A DNA stretch of 64,000 nucleotides from Noviherbaspirillum aerium (GCF_008929045.1 NZ_VFAH01000003.1:310001-374000); one strand, 5' to 3'; shown: positions 29,331 to 38,019, numbered from the stretch's first letter. Notes: generated by a model from the letters alone, not told the origin. Program-made: numbers and translations.

Positions 29331-29786
29331 TCAGTATGCGATGCGGACGCGGCGATACAGAATCGCCAGCACGAACAGCGGACCGATCAGCAGAAAGCGC
29401 AGATCGTCGAAGAAGGATGGCTTCTTACCCTCGATCTTGTGGCCGATGAACTGCCCGATCCAGGACACCACGAACACCGCGAGCGAAACGCTCAGTACAT
29501 GAGCCTGCGGCAGCAGCGACAGCGCCCAAAGCATGACGCCCGACATTACCAGCATGCCGAGCGCGAACGATACCGACAAGCGAAGGTAATAGACGAGCGA
29601 GACGATGGTGACGGCCAGCGCAGCCAGCGGATGCAGGCTCCACAGCAGGCCGAGAAAGGAAAAGATGATGGCCGGAATGCAGATGCAGTGGATCAGTTCA
29701 TTGGCGGGATGACGATGGCTTTCACCGTATTTGTCCAGCAGGGCATCGACCTGTCTTTGCGCAACAGTTTCCATGAGAGTCTCCAT
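29331..29786 (-). CDS. Mpo1-like (DUF962) membrane protein
   Basis: This 151-residue protein has about four hydrophobic segments and the family signature ESHRHPANELIHCICIPAIIFSF, with conserved His and Asn. It matches DUF962, whose yeast member Mpo1 is an iron-dependent dioxygenase in fatty-acid alpha-oxidation of phytosphingosine. The bacterial function is not established. The start has AAGGA upstream; a second Met at residue 5 is possible. It precedes the PanE-like gene by 12 bases. Confidence 0.8.
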   Translation of the reverse strand: METLMETVAQRQVDALLDKYGESHRHPANELIHCICIPAIIFSFLGLLWSLHPLAALAVTIVSLVYYLRLSVSFALGMLVMSGVMLWALSLLPQAHVLSVSLAVFVVSWIGQFIGHKIEGKKPSFFDDLRFLLIGPLFVLAILYRRVRIAY

Positions 29787-29841
29787 GTTCCTTGGTTTGA
29801 TAAGGCGATTCTGCTCGATCGCTCTTGATCATCTTAGAACC

Positions 29842-30627
29842 TCATTGCACGGTCTGCTTGAACGCAATCGTCATCTTTTGCAGCTGCGACGGCACGACGC
29901 CGAAAGTATTGCGGAAGCTGCGGCTCATGTGCGCCAGGTCCGCGAAACCGGCCTGATGTGCGGCCGTGGTCAGGCTGTCGCCGCGCGCCACCGCGGCCAC
30001 TCCTGCAAGCAGCCGCATCCACAGCAGGTAGCGCGACAGCGTCATCCCGGTTTGCTCGCGGAACAAATGCGTGAAGCGGCTTTCGGACAGATGCACCTTC
30101 CGTGCAAGCAGGGCACCGTCGGGCTCGCTGCCGGGGTTGGCGGCGATCCAGGCCAGCGCCGCCGCAATGCGCTCGTCATAGGCGGCAGGCATGAGCGCCT
30201 GCGGCACCGCACAAGCCAGCCACTGCCCGGCTGCCTGCGCGGCGTCCTCCACGTTGATGGTGCTTCGGCGCGCCGCTTCCAGCGCGCTGCGCACCGCCGC
30301 AAAATCCGGCAATGCCTGATATTGCGCCGGCATCACGGTGCCTATCGTCTGCTGGCGCAGCGGCATCTCGACGAACAGATGGGCCAGCATCGCGCCGCCG
30401 CAATCGATCTGGTGCGCCTGGTTGGGGGCAAACACGGCCGCACCGGTTTCCTGCCAGGGCTGGTCCGGTGCCAATCGGGCGCGGAAGGGTCGGTCCAGGC
30501 CCAGGGTAAGCTGGAGTGCGAAGTGGGCATGCGGCGAGGAATCGATGCCCGGCCCGACGATCAGCGCACGGCCATGCCAGAGATACATGCTGGCCCGGTC
30601 CGCGGTGCTAGCGGCCGCCGGCAACAT
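29842..30627 (-). CDS. AraC family transcriptional regulator
   Basis: This regulator of about 261 residues has an N-terminal cupin-like sensing region (RASMYLWHGRALIVGPGID). Two C-terminal AraC helix-turn-helix units follow: LARKVHLSESRFTHLFREQTGMTLSRYLLW and TTAAHQAGFADLAHMSRSFRNTFGVVPSQ. The start is uncertain. ATG 30627 overlaps the end of the SDR gene by 20 bases, while ATG 30588 would remove the overlap. Neither has a good ribosome site. Being tandem with and downstream of the SDR gene it may be co-transcribed with it. The ligand is unknown. Confidence 0.8.
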   Translation of the reverse strand: MLPAAASTADRASMYLWHGRALIVGPGIDSSPHAHFALQLTLGLDRPFRARLAPDQPWQETGAAVFAPNQAHQIDCGGAMLAHLFVEMPLRQQTIGTVMPAQYQALPDFAAVRSALEAARRSTINVEDAAQAAGQWLACAVPQALMPAAYDERIAAALAWIAANPGSEPDGALLARKVHLSESRFTHLFREQTGMTLSRYLLWMRLLAGVAAVARGDSLTTAAHQAGFADLAHMSRSFRNTFGVVPSQLQKMTIAFKQTVQ

Positions 30628-31357
30628 CGATGAACGAACCCGTCGTATAGGAAGACTGGTCGGACAGAAGCCACAGAATGGCATTGGCCACTTCGAGCGC
30701 ATCCCCGCCCCGCTTCATCGGCACGGTTTCCTTGACGCGGTCGACCCGGCCCGGCTCACCGCCGCTGGCATGGATTTCCGTATAGATCACGCCTGGCCGC
30801 ACGGCATTGACGCGTATGCCGTCGGCCGCCACCTCCTTGGCCAGGCCGATGGTCATCGCATCGATTGCGGCTTTCGACGCGGCGTAATCGACATACTCGT
30901 TCGGCGCTCCCAGCCTGGCGGCGATGGATGACACATTGACGATCGCCCCGCCGCTTCCGCCGCGGGCGGTCGACATGCGCCTGACAGCCTCGCGCGCGCA
31001 GAGAAAACTTCCGGTGACATTGGTGGCGAAGATCCGGGCGAGCCGCCCCGCATCCATGTCTTCCACGCGCATCTGGTGTTCGAGGATGCCGGCATTGTTG
31101 ACCAGCGCGGTGATATCGCCGAGCGACTGGTCGACCGCGCCGAACAGCCGGATCACATCTTCCTGGGACGAGACATCGGCCTGCACCGCGATCGCCTCGC
31201 CGCCGGAATTGAGAATGGCCTGCACCACTTCATCTGCGGCGGCACGGTTGTTGAGATAACTGATGCAGACCGCGTACCCCTGGGTCGCGGCGAGCTGGGC
31301 GGTCGCGGCGCCGATGCCGCGGCTGCCGCCGGTGATGAGGATGACCTTTCTGGACAT
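30608..31357 (-). CDS. Short-chain dehydrogenase/reductase, glucose-1-dehydrogenase-like
   Basis: This 249-residue classical SDR has cofactor motif TGGSRGIG (9-16), NNAG (87-90), catalytic Ser143/144 region NVSS and YAASK (Tyr158, Lys162). A Rossmann-fold NAD(P)-dependent oxidoreductase is certain, but the substrate is not. ATG 31357 has GGAG upstream. The open frame continues 81 residues farther but is not conserved. The end overlaps the AraC-type gene start. Confidence 0.9.
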   Translation of the reverse strand: MSRKVILITGGSRGIGAATAQLAATQGYAVCISYLNNRAAADEVVQAILNSGGEAIAVQADVSSQEDVIRLFGAVDQSLGDITALVNNAGILEHQMRVEDMDAGRLARIFATNVTGSFLCAREAVRRMSTARGGSGGAIVNVSSIAARLGAPNEYVDYAASKAAIDAMTIGLAKEVAADGIRVNAVRPGVIYTEIHASGGEPGRVDRVKETVPMKRGGDALEVANAILWLLSDQSSYTTGSFIDVAGGR

Positions 31358-31465
31358 GTTTTCTCCGGGTAGTGGCCTTTCCGATAACGACATATTAAAC
31401 CAGCGTTCCGGCCGTCGCCGCCGGCACGGCCTGCCGCCCGGCGAGGCTGCGGCTACAATGCAGGA

Positions 31466-31969
31466 ATGACCTCCATTCCGACCCCGCAGACCGCCCTGCT
31501 GGCCGGCTTTCCGCCGGTCCTCGACCGGTCCACGCGCATCGCCGTTCTCGGCAGTTTTCCAGGTGTGGCTTCGCTTACGGCACAGCAATATTATGCCCAT
31601 CCGCGCAACCAGTTCTGGCGGCTGCTATCGGCCGTGCTGGACGATCCCATTGCAAGCCTGCCTTACGAACAGCGGCTGAACAGGCTGCTGAGCCATGGCA
31701 TCGGCCTGTGGGATGTGATCGCCATATGCGAGCGCGAGGGCAGTCTCGATGCCGACATCAGGCAGGCGCAGGCGAACGACTTCGCAGTCCTGCGCCATCA
31801 AGCGCCGCAGCTGCGCAAGGTTTGCTTCAATGGCAAGACCTCGGGCAAGTACGCGCCCTTCTTCGCCGATGCAGGATTTGAAACACTGGTCCTGCCTTCG
31901 TCTTCACCTGCCAACGCCCAGCTTTCCTTTGAGGAAAAACTGGCGCAATGGAAGAACATCATTCTGTAG
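31466..31969 (+). CDS. DNA-deoxyinosine glycosylase (UDG superfamily, HDG type)
   Basis: This 167-residue member of the uracil-DNA glycosylase superfamily has motif 1 GSFPGVASLTAQQYYAHPRN and motif 2 LPSSSPANAQL. These match the hypoxanthine/deoxyinosine glycosylase group (family 6), which excises deaminated adenine from DNA. Length and both motifs are complete. It is divergent from the SDR gene across about 110 bases. ATG 31466 has a weak AGGA-type site just before. Confidence 0.85.
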   Translation: MTSIPTPQTALLAGFPPVLDRSTRIAVLGSFPGVASLTAQQYYAHPRNQFWRLLSAVLDDPIASLPYEQRLNRLLSHGIGLWDVIAICEREGSLDADIRQAQANDFAVLRHQAPQLRKVCFNGKTSGKYAPFFADAGFETLVLPSSSPANAQLSFEEKLAQWKNIIL

Positions 31970-32029
31970 AATGACAGAAACATTTTTTACCGTCCGCCGT
32001 TCCGGCGCACGGCAGATTGCCTAATCGCC

Positions 32030-32869
32030 ATGCTCATCAAACGCAATTCCATGGAAGCGCAAGCCAACCGCAAGGCCGGCCCCGGCAAGCCGGCGGCCCC
32101 GAAAGCGCCGCGCAAGCCCAAGTTCGCACCCATCACTCTCTCGGAGCAGGACGGCGTGGTCTTCCTGCACTTCGGCACCGAGTGGGTTCAAGGCGCGATG
32201 CGCAAGCGCAAGCCGGACTGGATCGAGCTGGAATATGCGCAGCAGATGATGTCGTGGATGCTGTTCATCGAGCGGCCTGCGCATGTCGCCCAGCTTGGCC
32301 TGGGCACCGGCGCACTGACCAAGTTCTGCTACCGGCAATTTCCCGACGCGCGCGTGACGGCGGTCGAACTCAATCCTTCGGTCATCACGGTATGCCACTC
32401 CATGTTCAAGCTGCCGCAGGAAGACGAGCGCTTGTCCATACGCGAGATGGATGCGATGGATTTCGTGACGGATCCGGCCAACCACGGTACCCTCGACGCG
32501 CTGCAGGTTGATCTCTACGATGCCACCGTCAAGGGGCCGGTGCTGGATACGCCGGAGTTCTACGAAGCCTGCGCCGCCTGCCTGAAACCGCATGGCATCA
32601 TGACCGTCAACCTGTTCGGCGACCATCCCAGTTACAACAAGAACTACAAGGCGATGCGCTACGCATTTGCCGACACGCTATGCCTGGCGCCGGTACATGA
32701 AGGCAATGTGGTGGTGCTCGCCTTCAAGACCAAGCCGGAAATCGACTTCAAGGCCCTGCACGAGCGCGCCGCGCAGATTACCGCCGCCACCAGGCTGCCG
32801 ACCAAATCCTGGGTGAACGGCATGCAGGTCTGGCATCAGCTGCGCATGGAAAAACAAGGAAAGCAATGA
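32030..32869 (+). CDS. Spermidine synthase-like protein
   Basis: This 279-residue protein has a Rossmann methyltransferase-type fold similar to polyamine aminopropyltransferases. It has AQLGLGTGALTKFCYRQFP for nucleotide-thioether binding, VTAVELNPSVI with the acidic ribose contact, and DLYDATVKGP in place of the catalytic loop. The N-terminal 35 residues are basic and low in complexity. Whether it makes spermidine or modifies something else is unclear. Its stop overlaps the start of the GspE/PilB-type ATPase gene (ATGA), a conserved-looking coupling. ATG 32051 is an alternative start. Confidence 0.75.
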   Translation: MLIKRNSMEAQANRKAGPGKPAAPKAPRKPKFAPITLSEQDGVVFLHFGTEWVQGAMRKRKPDWIELEYAQQMMSWMLFIERPAHVAQLGLGTGALTKFCYRQFPDARVTAVELNPSVITVCHSMFKLPQEDERLSIREMDAMDFVTDPANHGTLDALQVDLYDATVKGPVLDTPEFYEACAACLKPHGIMTVNLFGDHPSYNKNYKAMRYAFADTLCLAPVHEGNVVVLAFKTKPEIDFKALHERAAQITAATRLPTKSWVNGMQVWHQLRMEKQGKQ

Positions 32870-34680
32870 GCGCGAGACTCGAGCAGGCCGGCGCACCCGC
32901 GGCCAAGGCGGCGACCCGGACCATCGACCTGCAGCAAATCTTTACCTGGCTGATGGCCGACGGCATCGTGGCCAAGACGGAGGCGAAAACGCTGTTCAAC
33001 CAGGCGCAAGGCTTGCTGCGCAATGCCACCGTCACCATGCATCCCCTGACCGCTGTCGCCCAATGCAAGCTGCAGTCGGCCGCCCCGCCGCACCGGCTGC
33101 TGACGCTCGACTGGCTGAGCGAATGGATGGCAGGCAAGGTCAAGCTGCCGTTCTTCCGCATCGACCCGCTGAAGATCGATTTCACCAAGGTGGCCGATGT
33201 GATGTCGGCCACCTATGCAAGCCGCTTCAACATCCTGCCGGTGGAACTGACCTCCACCGATGTCGTGATTGCCACCGCCGAGCCGCTCGCCATCGAATGG
33301 GAAGCCGAGATCGCCAAGATCACCCGGCGCAGCGTGCGCCTGGTGGTCGCCAATCCGCTCGACATCGCCCAGTACACCGCGCAGTTCTTCACGCTGGCCA
33401 AGTCCATCAAGGGCGCCAACAAGTTCGGCAACCAGGACGTCTCCCTGCGCAGCAATTTCGAGCAGCTGGTTGAACTCGGCAAGTCCAACAAGACGCTCGA
33501 TGCCAATGACCAGCACATCGTCAACATCGTGGACTGGCTGTGGCAGTATGCCTTCGAGCAGCGCGCTTCCGATATCCACCTCGAACCCAAGCGCGATCTC
33601 GGCGCGATCCGCTTTCGCATCGACGGCGTGCTGCACCAGGTCTACCAGGTGCCGATCGCGGTGATGATCGCCATGACCGCGCGCATCAAGCTGCTCGGCC
33701 GCATGGACGTGATCGAAAAGCGCCGCCCGCAGGACGGCCGCATCAAGACGCGCACCGCCGGCGGCCAGGAAATCGAACTCCGCCTGTCCACCCTGCCGAC
33801 CGCCTTCGGCGAAAAGCTGGTGATGCGCATTTTCGATCCGGATGTCGTGGTCAAGACGCTGCCCGAACTCGGTTTCCCGCCGGACGATGCGAAACGCTGG
33901 GATGCGCTCACGGCCCGTCCGCACGGCATCATCCTGGTCACCGGCCCCACCGGCTCCGGCAAGACCACGACCCTGTACACGACGCTCAAGGCGCTGGCCA
34001 CCTCCGAGGTCAATGTCTGCACCGTCGAAGACCCGATTGAAATGGTCGAAGGCAGCTTCAACCAGATGCAGGTCCAGCACGGCATCGACCTCTCCTTCGC
34101 CGACGGCGTGCGCGCACTGATGCGGCAGGATCCGGACATCATCATGGTCGGCGAGATCCGTGACCTCGAAACCGCCGAGATGGCCATCCAGGCCGCGCTG
34201 ACCGGACATCTCGTGCTGTCGACGCTGCACACCAATGATGCCCCGTCGGCCGTGATGCGCCTGCTGGAACTCGGCGTGCCTTACTATCTGCTGGAAGCGA
34301 CCCTGATCGGCATCATGGCCCAGCGGCTGGTGCGCACGCTGTGCCCGGAATGCAAGAAGCCGGACGGGGAATTGAACGATGATGTCTGGGCCAGCCTGGT
34401 CGAAGGATGGGCATTGCCGAAACCGGCAACCGTATATCGCCCGGTGGGCTGCCCGGAATGCCGGCAGACCGGATACCGCGGACGCACCGGCCTGTATGAA
34501 CTCCTCGGGATTACTCAGCCCTTCTCCAGGCTGATCAAGCAGGAGACCGACATCCATGCGCTGCGCCGACAAAGCATCAGTGACGGCATGAAACCGCTGC
34601 GCATCGCCGGTGCAATGAAGATAGCCGAAGGTGTCACCACTGCGGACGAAGTGCTGAAGGTTACCTCCGCGTTGACCTGA
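32866..34680 (+). CDS. GspE/PilB-type secretion or pilus assembly ATPase
   Basis: This 604-residue hexameric motor ATPase of the type II secretion/type IV pilus class has an N1D-like domain at about 100-180. Walker A GPTGSGKTTT is at 360-369, then an Asp box, Walker B-region LMRQDPDIIMVGEIRDLETAE and the His box STLHTNDAPSAVMR. A zinc-binding loop with CPECKKPDG and CPECRQTGYRGRTG follows. No other pilus or secretion genes are adjacent, so this is an orphan ATPase whose machine lies elsewhere or that has another role. It is translationally coupled to the spermidine-synthase-like gene. Confidence 0.9.
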   Translation: MSARLEQAGAPAAKAATRTIDLQQIFTWLMADGIVAKTEAKTLFNQAQGLLRNATVTMHPLTAVAQCKLQSAAPPHRLLTLDWLSEWMAGKVKLPFFRIDPLKIDFTKVADVMSATYASRFNILPVELTSTDVVIATAEPLAIEWEAEIAKITRRSVRLVVANPLDIAQYTAQFFTLAKSIKGANKFGNQDVSLRSNFEQLVELGKSNKTLDANDQHIVNIVDWLWQYAFEQRASDIHLEPKRDLGAIRFRIDGVLHQVYQVPIAVMIAMTARIKLLGRMDVIEKRRPQDGRIKTRTAGGQEIELRLSTLPTAFGEKLVMRIFDPDVVVKTLPELGFPPDDAKRWDALTARPHGIILVTGPTGSGKTTTLYTTLKALATSEVNVCTVEDPIEMVEGSFNQMQVQHGIDLSFADGVRALMRQDPDIIMVGEIRDLETAEMAIQAALTGHLVLSTLHTNDAPSAVMRLLELGVPYYLLEATLIGIMAQRLVRTLCPECKKPDGELNDDVWASLVEGWALPKPATVYRPVGCPECRQTGYRGRTGLYELLGITQPFSRLIKQETDIHALRRQSISDGMKPLRIAGAMKIAEGVTTADEVLKVTSALT

Positions 34681-35049
34681 TCAGCTGCATTCCGCTTGCC
34701 TCCCGTGGTCGGTGTTGTCGTGAAGTGGCGGGTTCATACCATGCGTCGTGTTCGCCGGCTGCTCCGACTGCCCACGCAAGCCTATCTGCCCGCCGCTGCG
34801 CAAGCGCGCACTCGGTTCATACATTGTGAGTCCATTTCGATCGGGGTCTATGTCAATACGAAAGACCAAATTCACGTAACAACAAAATTAATACCCGTAA
34901 CAACGAAGTACATACTCCCTGGGCGAGAGTAATACCGTTTTTACAGCCAGCACCCGGTTTATAACTATTCAATGCGAAGGCCCATCCAGTATTCACAGGC
35001 CCAAGCTGAAGATCTGTTGAGAGCAAATATGAGGTAACCGCACCGGACC

Positions 35050-35135
35050 AGGCTGTGTTTGCCAAGCGACGAGAGCTGTTCGGAGTTGCATTGAAGTGCG
35101 GGAGCCCATGCGCTCGGACAGTGCGACAAGGCTGG
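35050..35135. repeat. Decayed family B repeat fragment
   Basis: AGGCTGTGTTTG (35050-35061) followed 19 bases later by GTTCGGAGT matches the left part of the element at 35728-35855 in order and spacing. The right inverted end is missing. Confidence 0.5.
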
Positions 35136-35452
35136 CGTCATACAGGCACCTTGGACTTGGAATGGGCTCGATTCCTGTCTTTACTGGACCAACAAGTCTA
35201 GCAAGTCCAACAAGGTTTCAGCTCGCCTTATAAGAGCTGTATGAAGGGATGTACCGCAATATGCCATCGAGAAAGATCACACTGCGCGGCTATTGCGATG
35301 CGTGTCCTGTGCCCTCAGCCGATGGGCATTTTCCATGGCAGAGGGGCTTGATACCAGACCAGGCAACATTCAGTGTGAATGCTCGCGAAATGGAATGTGC
35401 CCGTTCAGAAAGAGATTTTTTCTACGTACGGCTACCATTTCCGGAGATTGTT

Positions 35453-35460
35453 GCTATAAT
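35453..35460 (+). promoter_or_regulatory. Extended -10 promoter of tRNA-Lys
   Basis: TGCTATAAT (35452-35460) is an extended -10 with a perfect TATAAT, followed by a G+C-rich discriminator GCGGGC, typical of stringently controlled stable RNA genes. No good -35 is visible. The tRNA starts 13 bases after the -10. Confidence 0.7.
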
Positions 35461-35472
35461 GCGGGCCTCGTT

Positions 35473-35548
35473 GGGTCGTTAGCTCAGTTGGTAGAGCAGC
35501 GGACTTTTAATCCGTTGGTCGCAGGTTCGAGTCCCGCACGGCCTACCA
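35473..35548 (+). tRNA. tRNA-Lys (anticodon TTT)
   Basis: This is a 76-nt cloverleaf with acceptor arms GGGTCGT and ACGGCCT, D-loop AGCTCAGTTGGTAGAGC, anticodon loop CTTTTAA giving anticodon TTT, T-arm GGTTCGAGTCC, and an encoded CCA at 35546-35548. It is flanked by its own promoter and terminator, so it is a monocistronic tRNA gene. Confidence 0.97.
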
Positions 35549-35555
35549 GAATACG

Positions 35556-35586
35556 AAGGGTCTAAGTGAAAGCTTAGACCCTTTTC
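35556..35586 (+). terminator. Rho-independent terminator of tRNA-Lys
   Basis: Arms AAGGGTCTAAG (35556-35566) and CTTAGACCCTT (35573-35583) form a perfect 11-bp hairpin followed by TT and a T-rich stretch, 7 bases after the tRNA. Confidence 0.9.
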
Positions 35587-35727
35587 TGTTTTCAAAGCCT
35601 GCGCTTCGTGCCTCTCTTCTCGGCATGCCACTTTCCCTTCGAGAAAGGCCACCATCTTCCGCTGGTCGTCACTCTCATTCCAGTCTCATGCCGTGAGGCC
35701 GCATCTTTTCCATCTGGCCTCGTTGCG

Positions 35728-35855
35728 CTAGGCTGTGTTTGATACGCGTTGCGAGCGGTTCGGAGTGGTGCCGAGGAGCGCACGCGTACGCAGGGTACGC
35801 CGAGCACCGCAGGTGCCAATCCGGATTGCGCAGCAGCTTATCAAACACAGCCTAG
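35728..35855. repeat. Miniature inverted-repeat element, family B
   Basis: This 128-bp element is bounded by a perfect 17-bp inverted repeat, CTAGGCTGTGTTTGATA (35728-35744) and TATCAAACACAGCCTAG (35839-35855). The ends begin and finish with CTAG. The inside contains a second palindromic pair, GTGCCGAGG / CCGAGCAC, and no open frame. Related decayed copies are at 35050-35135 and 40205-40312. It shares its right CTAG with the next repeat. Confidence 0.85.
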
Positions 35856-36012
35856 AGCGTCTTCGCCCTGACCGGCCTGGTCGAGGCCAAGGCAGATTGC
35901 TGCTGGAACAAGGCGTGACGACGCGACATGGCCAGCCATGGCAAGGAGTCACAACGCAGTGCCAGTAGCTATCTGTCCGGGATCAACAGGCAGGTCAGGG
36001 TGAAAACGCTCT
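35854..36012. repeat. Miniature inverted-repeat element, family C
   Basis: This 159-bp element has imperfect 26-bp inverted ends, AGAGCGTCTTCGCCCTGACC... (35854-35879) and ...GGTCAGGGTGAAAACGCTCT (35987-36012), with three mismatches. Its interior carries CAAGGCGTGACGACGCGACA, the same core found in family A at 3590-3608. It abuts the family B element, sharing the CTAG bases. The remaining sequence of the 35587-36075 gap is unremarkable. Confidence 0.75.
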
Positions 36013-36075
36013 AGCCATCCGCCGACTCGAAATCTTCTCGGCCTTGCCTTGCCTAGTCCATCAAGCCGAAGCGCT

Positions 36076-37212
36076 TTAGAAGTACCAAGTGTACGCCGCC
36101 ACTGCGGCAGTGCCGACCGCCGCATGAAGCACATACCAAAGGATCTGGCGCGCGCGCGCAGAAGAAGATGGCTTGGGGTCTTTTGCGGTGATGCCGGTAT
36201 CGGCATCCTTTTCAGGAAGATCCGCCTCGGTGTCGGCTATGGCTGCTTGAGATGACTGAGGTGGCTGCGGTGGCTGCGGTGGCTGCGGCGCCATGACGCG
36301 CGGCGAAACAGGAGCGGACTTTCTAGGCGATGCCTCCGGGGCTCGAGCCTCGGGCATGAATGCCGGACGCGGCGTGCCGGATATCGGCGCGGAGTCCTGG
36401 CGCTGATCGACGCTGATGCGCCCTCTTGTAAGCATCAGGTGCAGTTCCTGAATGGTGGGCTTGCGCTGATGCACGCGTTCCCATGCGCGAATCAGATTGA
36501 CGTGCCCGTCTCCCATCAGCGCGTCGTGAAGTGCATCACCCATCTCCCGCCCTTTGACGACAGCCTGTTCCAGCTGCCTGTCGTGCATGTTTTCCGCCAT
36601 CTCGATCAAGCCGCGCATGCGCGCATAGTCACGGCATGCGCGCAGGTCTTCTTCAAGATCATGAAATTCGATCTGCGCATCGATCTGTACCGGCGGATCG
36701 AAGATGATGCCGGTATTGAGCCCCCGCAGTTCAAACAGTGCCCGCACCGGGAAATCGAGTTGCAGCACTTCACTGCTGTCGATCTGGCCGGCACGCAGGC
36801 TTACCTGCTCAAGGAACAGGCGCGACTGGCAATAACCGCGGAAGAATGAAGCAAACGGCTCGATATCCGCCTTCTTCAAGGAAAGCGGCTTGCTCCAGCC
36901 ATCGCCTTCGGTGGCTTCATCGAGCGGAATCAGGGCTGAACGTATGCGCGGGATGCGCAGGACCTTGTCGATCCAATAGTAGCGAAGGCGTTCGACATCG
37001 CCGATGAAGGTCTTCTGCGCCGACTCGGTCGAGGCCGCAACGTCCGTCTTTTCGGACATGCCGTCATTTCGTGATTGACCGCGCGCTGCAAGCCCGCCGC
37101 CAGCACCACCGCCGGCGAGCTTCTTCCGCTGCTCGACCGCCTCCTGATGGATGCGATTCTGGCGCTCGGTTTCCCATTGCAGCGGATTGTCGACGACGTC
37201 CAAGGCATGCAT
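36076..37212 (-). CDS. Hypothetical protein with C-terminal membrane anchor
   Basis: This 378-residue protein is not recognised. ATG 37212 is chosen because ACGGAGG lies just upstream. The middle (about 70-260) is a charged, probably globular helical region. Around 285-325 is a Pro/Gln/Ser-rich linker with PPQPPQPPQ. The last 22 residues (ILWYVLHAAVGTAAVAAYTWYF) form a single hydrophobic segment with the polypeptide ending right after it, as in tail-anchored proteins. It lies 155 bases downstream of the flhD-like gene on the same strand and may belong to the mazEF-flhD run. Confidence 0.65.
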   Translation of the reverse strand: MHALDVVDNPLQWETERQNRIHQEAVEQRKKLAGGGAGGGLAARGQSRNDGMSEKTDVAASTESAQKTFIGDVERLRYYWIDKVLRIPRIRSALIPLDEATEGDGWSKPLSLKKADIEPFASFFRGYCQSRLFLEQVSLRAGQIDSSEVLQLDFPVRALFELRGLNTGIIFDPPVQIDAQIEFHDLEEDLRACRDYARMRGLIEMAENMHDRQLEQAVVKGREMGDALHDALMGDGHVNLIRAWERVHQRKPTIQELHLMLTRGRISVDQRQDSAPISGTPRPAFMPEARAPEASPRKSAPVSPRVMAPQPPQPPQPPQSSQAAIADTEADLPEKDADTGITAKDPKPSSSARARQILWYVLHAAVGTAAVAAYTWYF

Positions 37213-37367
37213 CTCAGCCTCCGTAAAGAGCGGGACCGAAACGCAAATCCGGGAGAGACCATGCACAAGCACGCGGGTGCAATACTGCACGCTTCCCATG
37301 GCACATGGAAAGAGGCAGCAAGGACATTCGGCCGCGGCGCTTGCAGATGGTCACGCCAGTTGCCTCG

Positions 37368-37682
37368 TCAAACCAAGGTTTCCGGCGCCTGCGAAGCCAT
37401 GATGATCGAGGCATGCACAGGAGCGCTCGTTGCACCCGCCTTGTCGCGCAACAGGGTGGAGAGAATGGCGGTATCGTTGAAGCGGAAACGCGAAAGCATG
37501 ACATTGCAGCTTGCCATCTTCAGCACCTGGGCATTGCTCATGCCGGCAATCAGGTCGGCGATTTCGCCGCTGATGCCAAGCCTGAAGATTGCTTCGGCAC
37601 GATCGTCGCGGATCATCTGCTGAGCAATCATCAGATAGCTGAGATTGACATCGCGAATCTCCGACAGGTAATCATTGGCCAT
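37368..37682 (-). CDS. flhD: FlhD-like flagellar transcriptional regulator, orphan
   Basis: This 104-residue protein is collinear with FlhD. It has IRDVNLSYLMIAQQMIRDDRAEAIFRLGIS (E. coli: IYDINLSYLLLAQRLI...FRLGI) and a central MLSRFRFNDTAILSTL. FlhD forms a complex with FlhC to switch on class II flagellar genes. The Cys that forms the interchain disulfide in E. coli FlhD (Cys65) is Ser here, and no flhC follows. ATG 37682 has AAGGA upstream and lies 16 bases after the mazF stop, so it is probably co-transcribed with the toxin-antitoxin pair. Function as an orphan partner or antagonist is open. Confidence 0.8.
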   Translation of the reverse strand: MANDYLSEIRDVNLSYLMIAQQMIRDDRAEAIFRLGISGEIADLIAGMSNAQVLKMASCNVMLSRFRFNDTAILSTLLRDKAGATSAPVHASIIMASQAPETLV

Positions 37683-37698
37683 GTGAGTCGTCCTTATC

Positions 37699-38019
37699 TT
37701 AATAAGCGAAAACTTCTTGTAATACTTCGAGAGTCTTAGCCATGGTGTCGTCGCCGATTGCACCAAGCTTCCTTATCAACCGCACTTTTTCCAGCGTGCA
37801 GATCTGATCAAGCAGGATGAGCCCCTGCTTTCCCATGAACATCACGGGAATCCTGAACGGAGCCGGCAGATCATGGGTGCTCATCGGCGCCACGATCAGC
37901 GTGCTCAGGTACTCATCCATTTCTTCAGGTGAGACGATGACGCAGGGCCAGCGCTGCTGCGTCACGCTACCGACCGGTTTTTCGAAATCAACCAGCCATA
38001 CATCGGCGCGCTTTACCAT
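37699..38019 (-). CDS. mazF: MazF/PemK-family toxin
   Basis: This 106-residue type II toxin is of the MazF/PemK endoribonuclease fold. It starts MVKRADVWLVDFEKPVGSVTQQRWPCVIVSPEEM, with the Arg-Pro strand typical of the family. GLILLDQICTLEKVRL is the conserved DQI/R segment. Such toxins cut mRNA at short motifs and are held inactive by MazE. Its first 7 bases overlap the antitoxin gene end. The flhD-like gene follows 16 bases after its stop, an unusual third partner. Confidence 0.9.
   Translation of the reverse strand: MVKRADVWLVDFEKPVGSVTQQRWPCVIVSPEEMDEYLSTLIVAPMSTHDLPAPFRIPVMFMGKQGLILLDQICTLEKVRLIRKLGAIGDDTMAKTLEVLQEVFAY

Larger units (their letters stand above)
34681..35472. other. Long intergenic region before tRNA-Lys
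   Basis: This region of about 790 bp has no credible gene. It is AT-richer around 34820-34990, has a 9-bp direct repeat CGTAACAAC (two copies near 34877-34908), and holds a decayed family B repeat at 35050-35135. The last bases hold the tRNA promoter. The short open frames here lack ribosome sites and family resemblance. Confidence 0.5.

Noticed and set aside
34696-35565. Small open frames upstream of and across tRNA-Lys
   Set aside because: They lack ribosome sites and family resemblance, and one runs through the tRNA gene.
35473-36075. tRNA-Lys as an active island attachment site
   Set aside because: No direct repeat of the tRNA 3' end and no integrase were found in the window, so only a weak island suggestion is kept.
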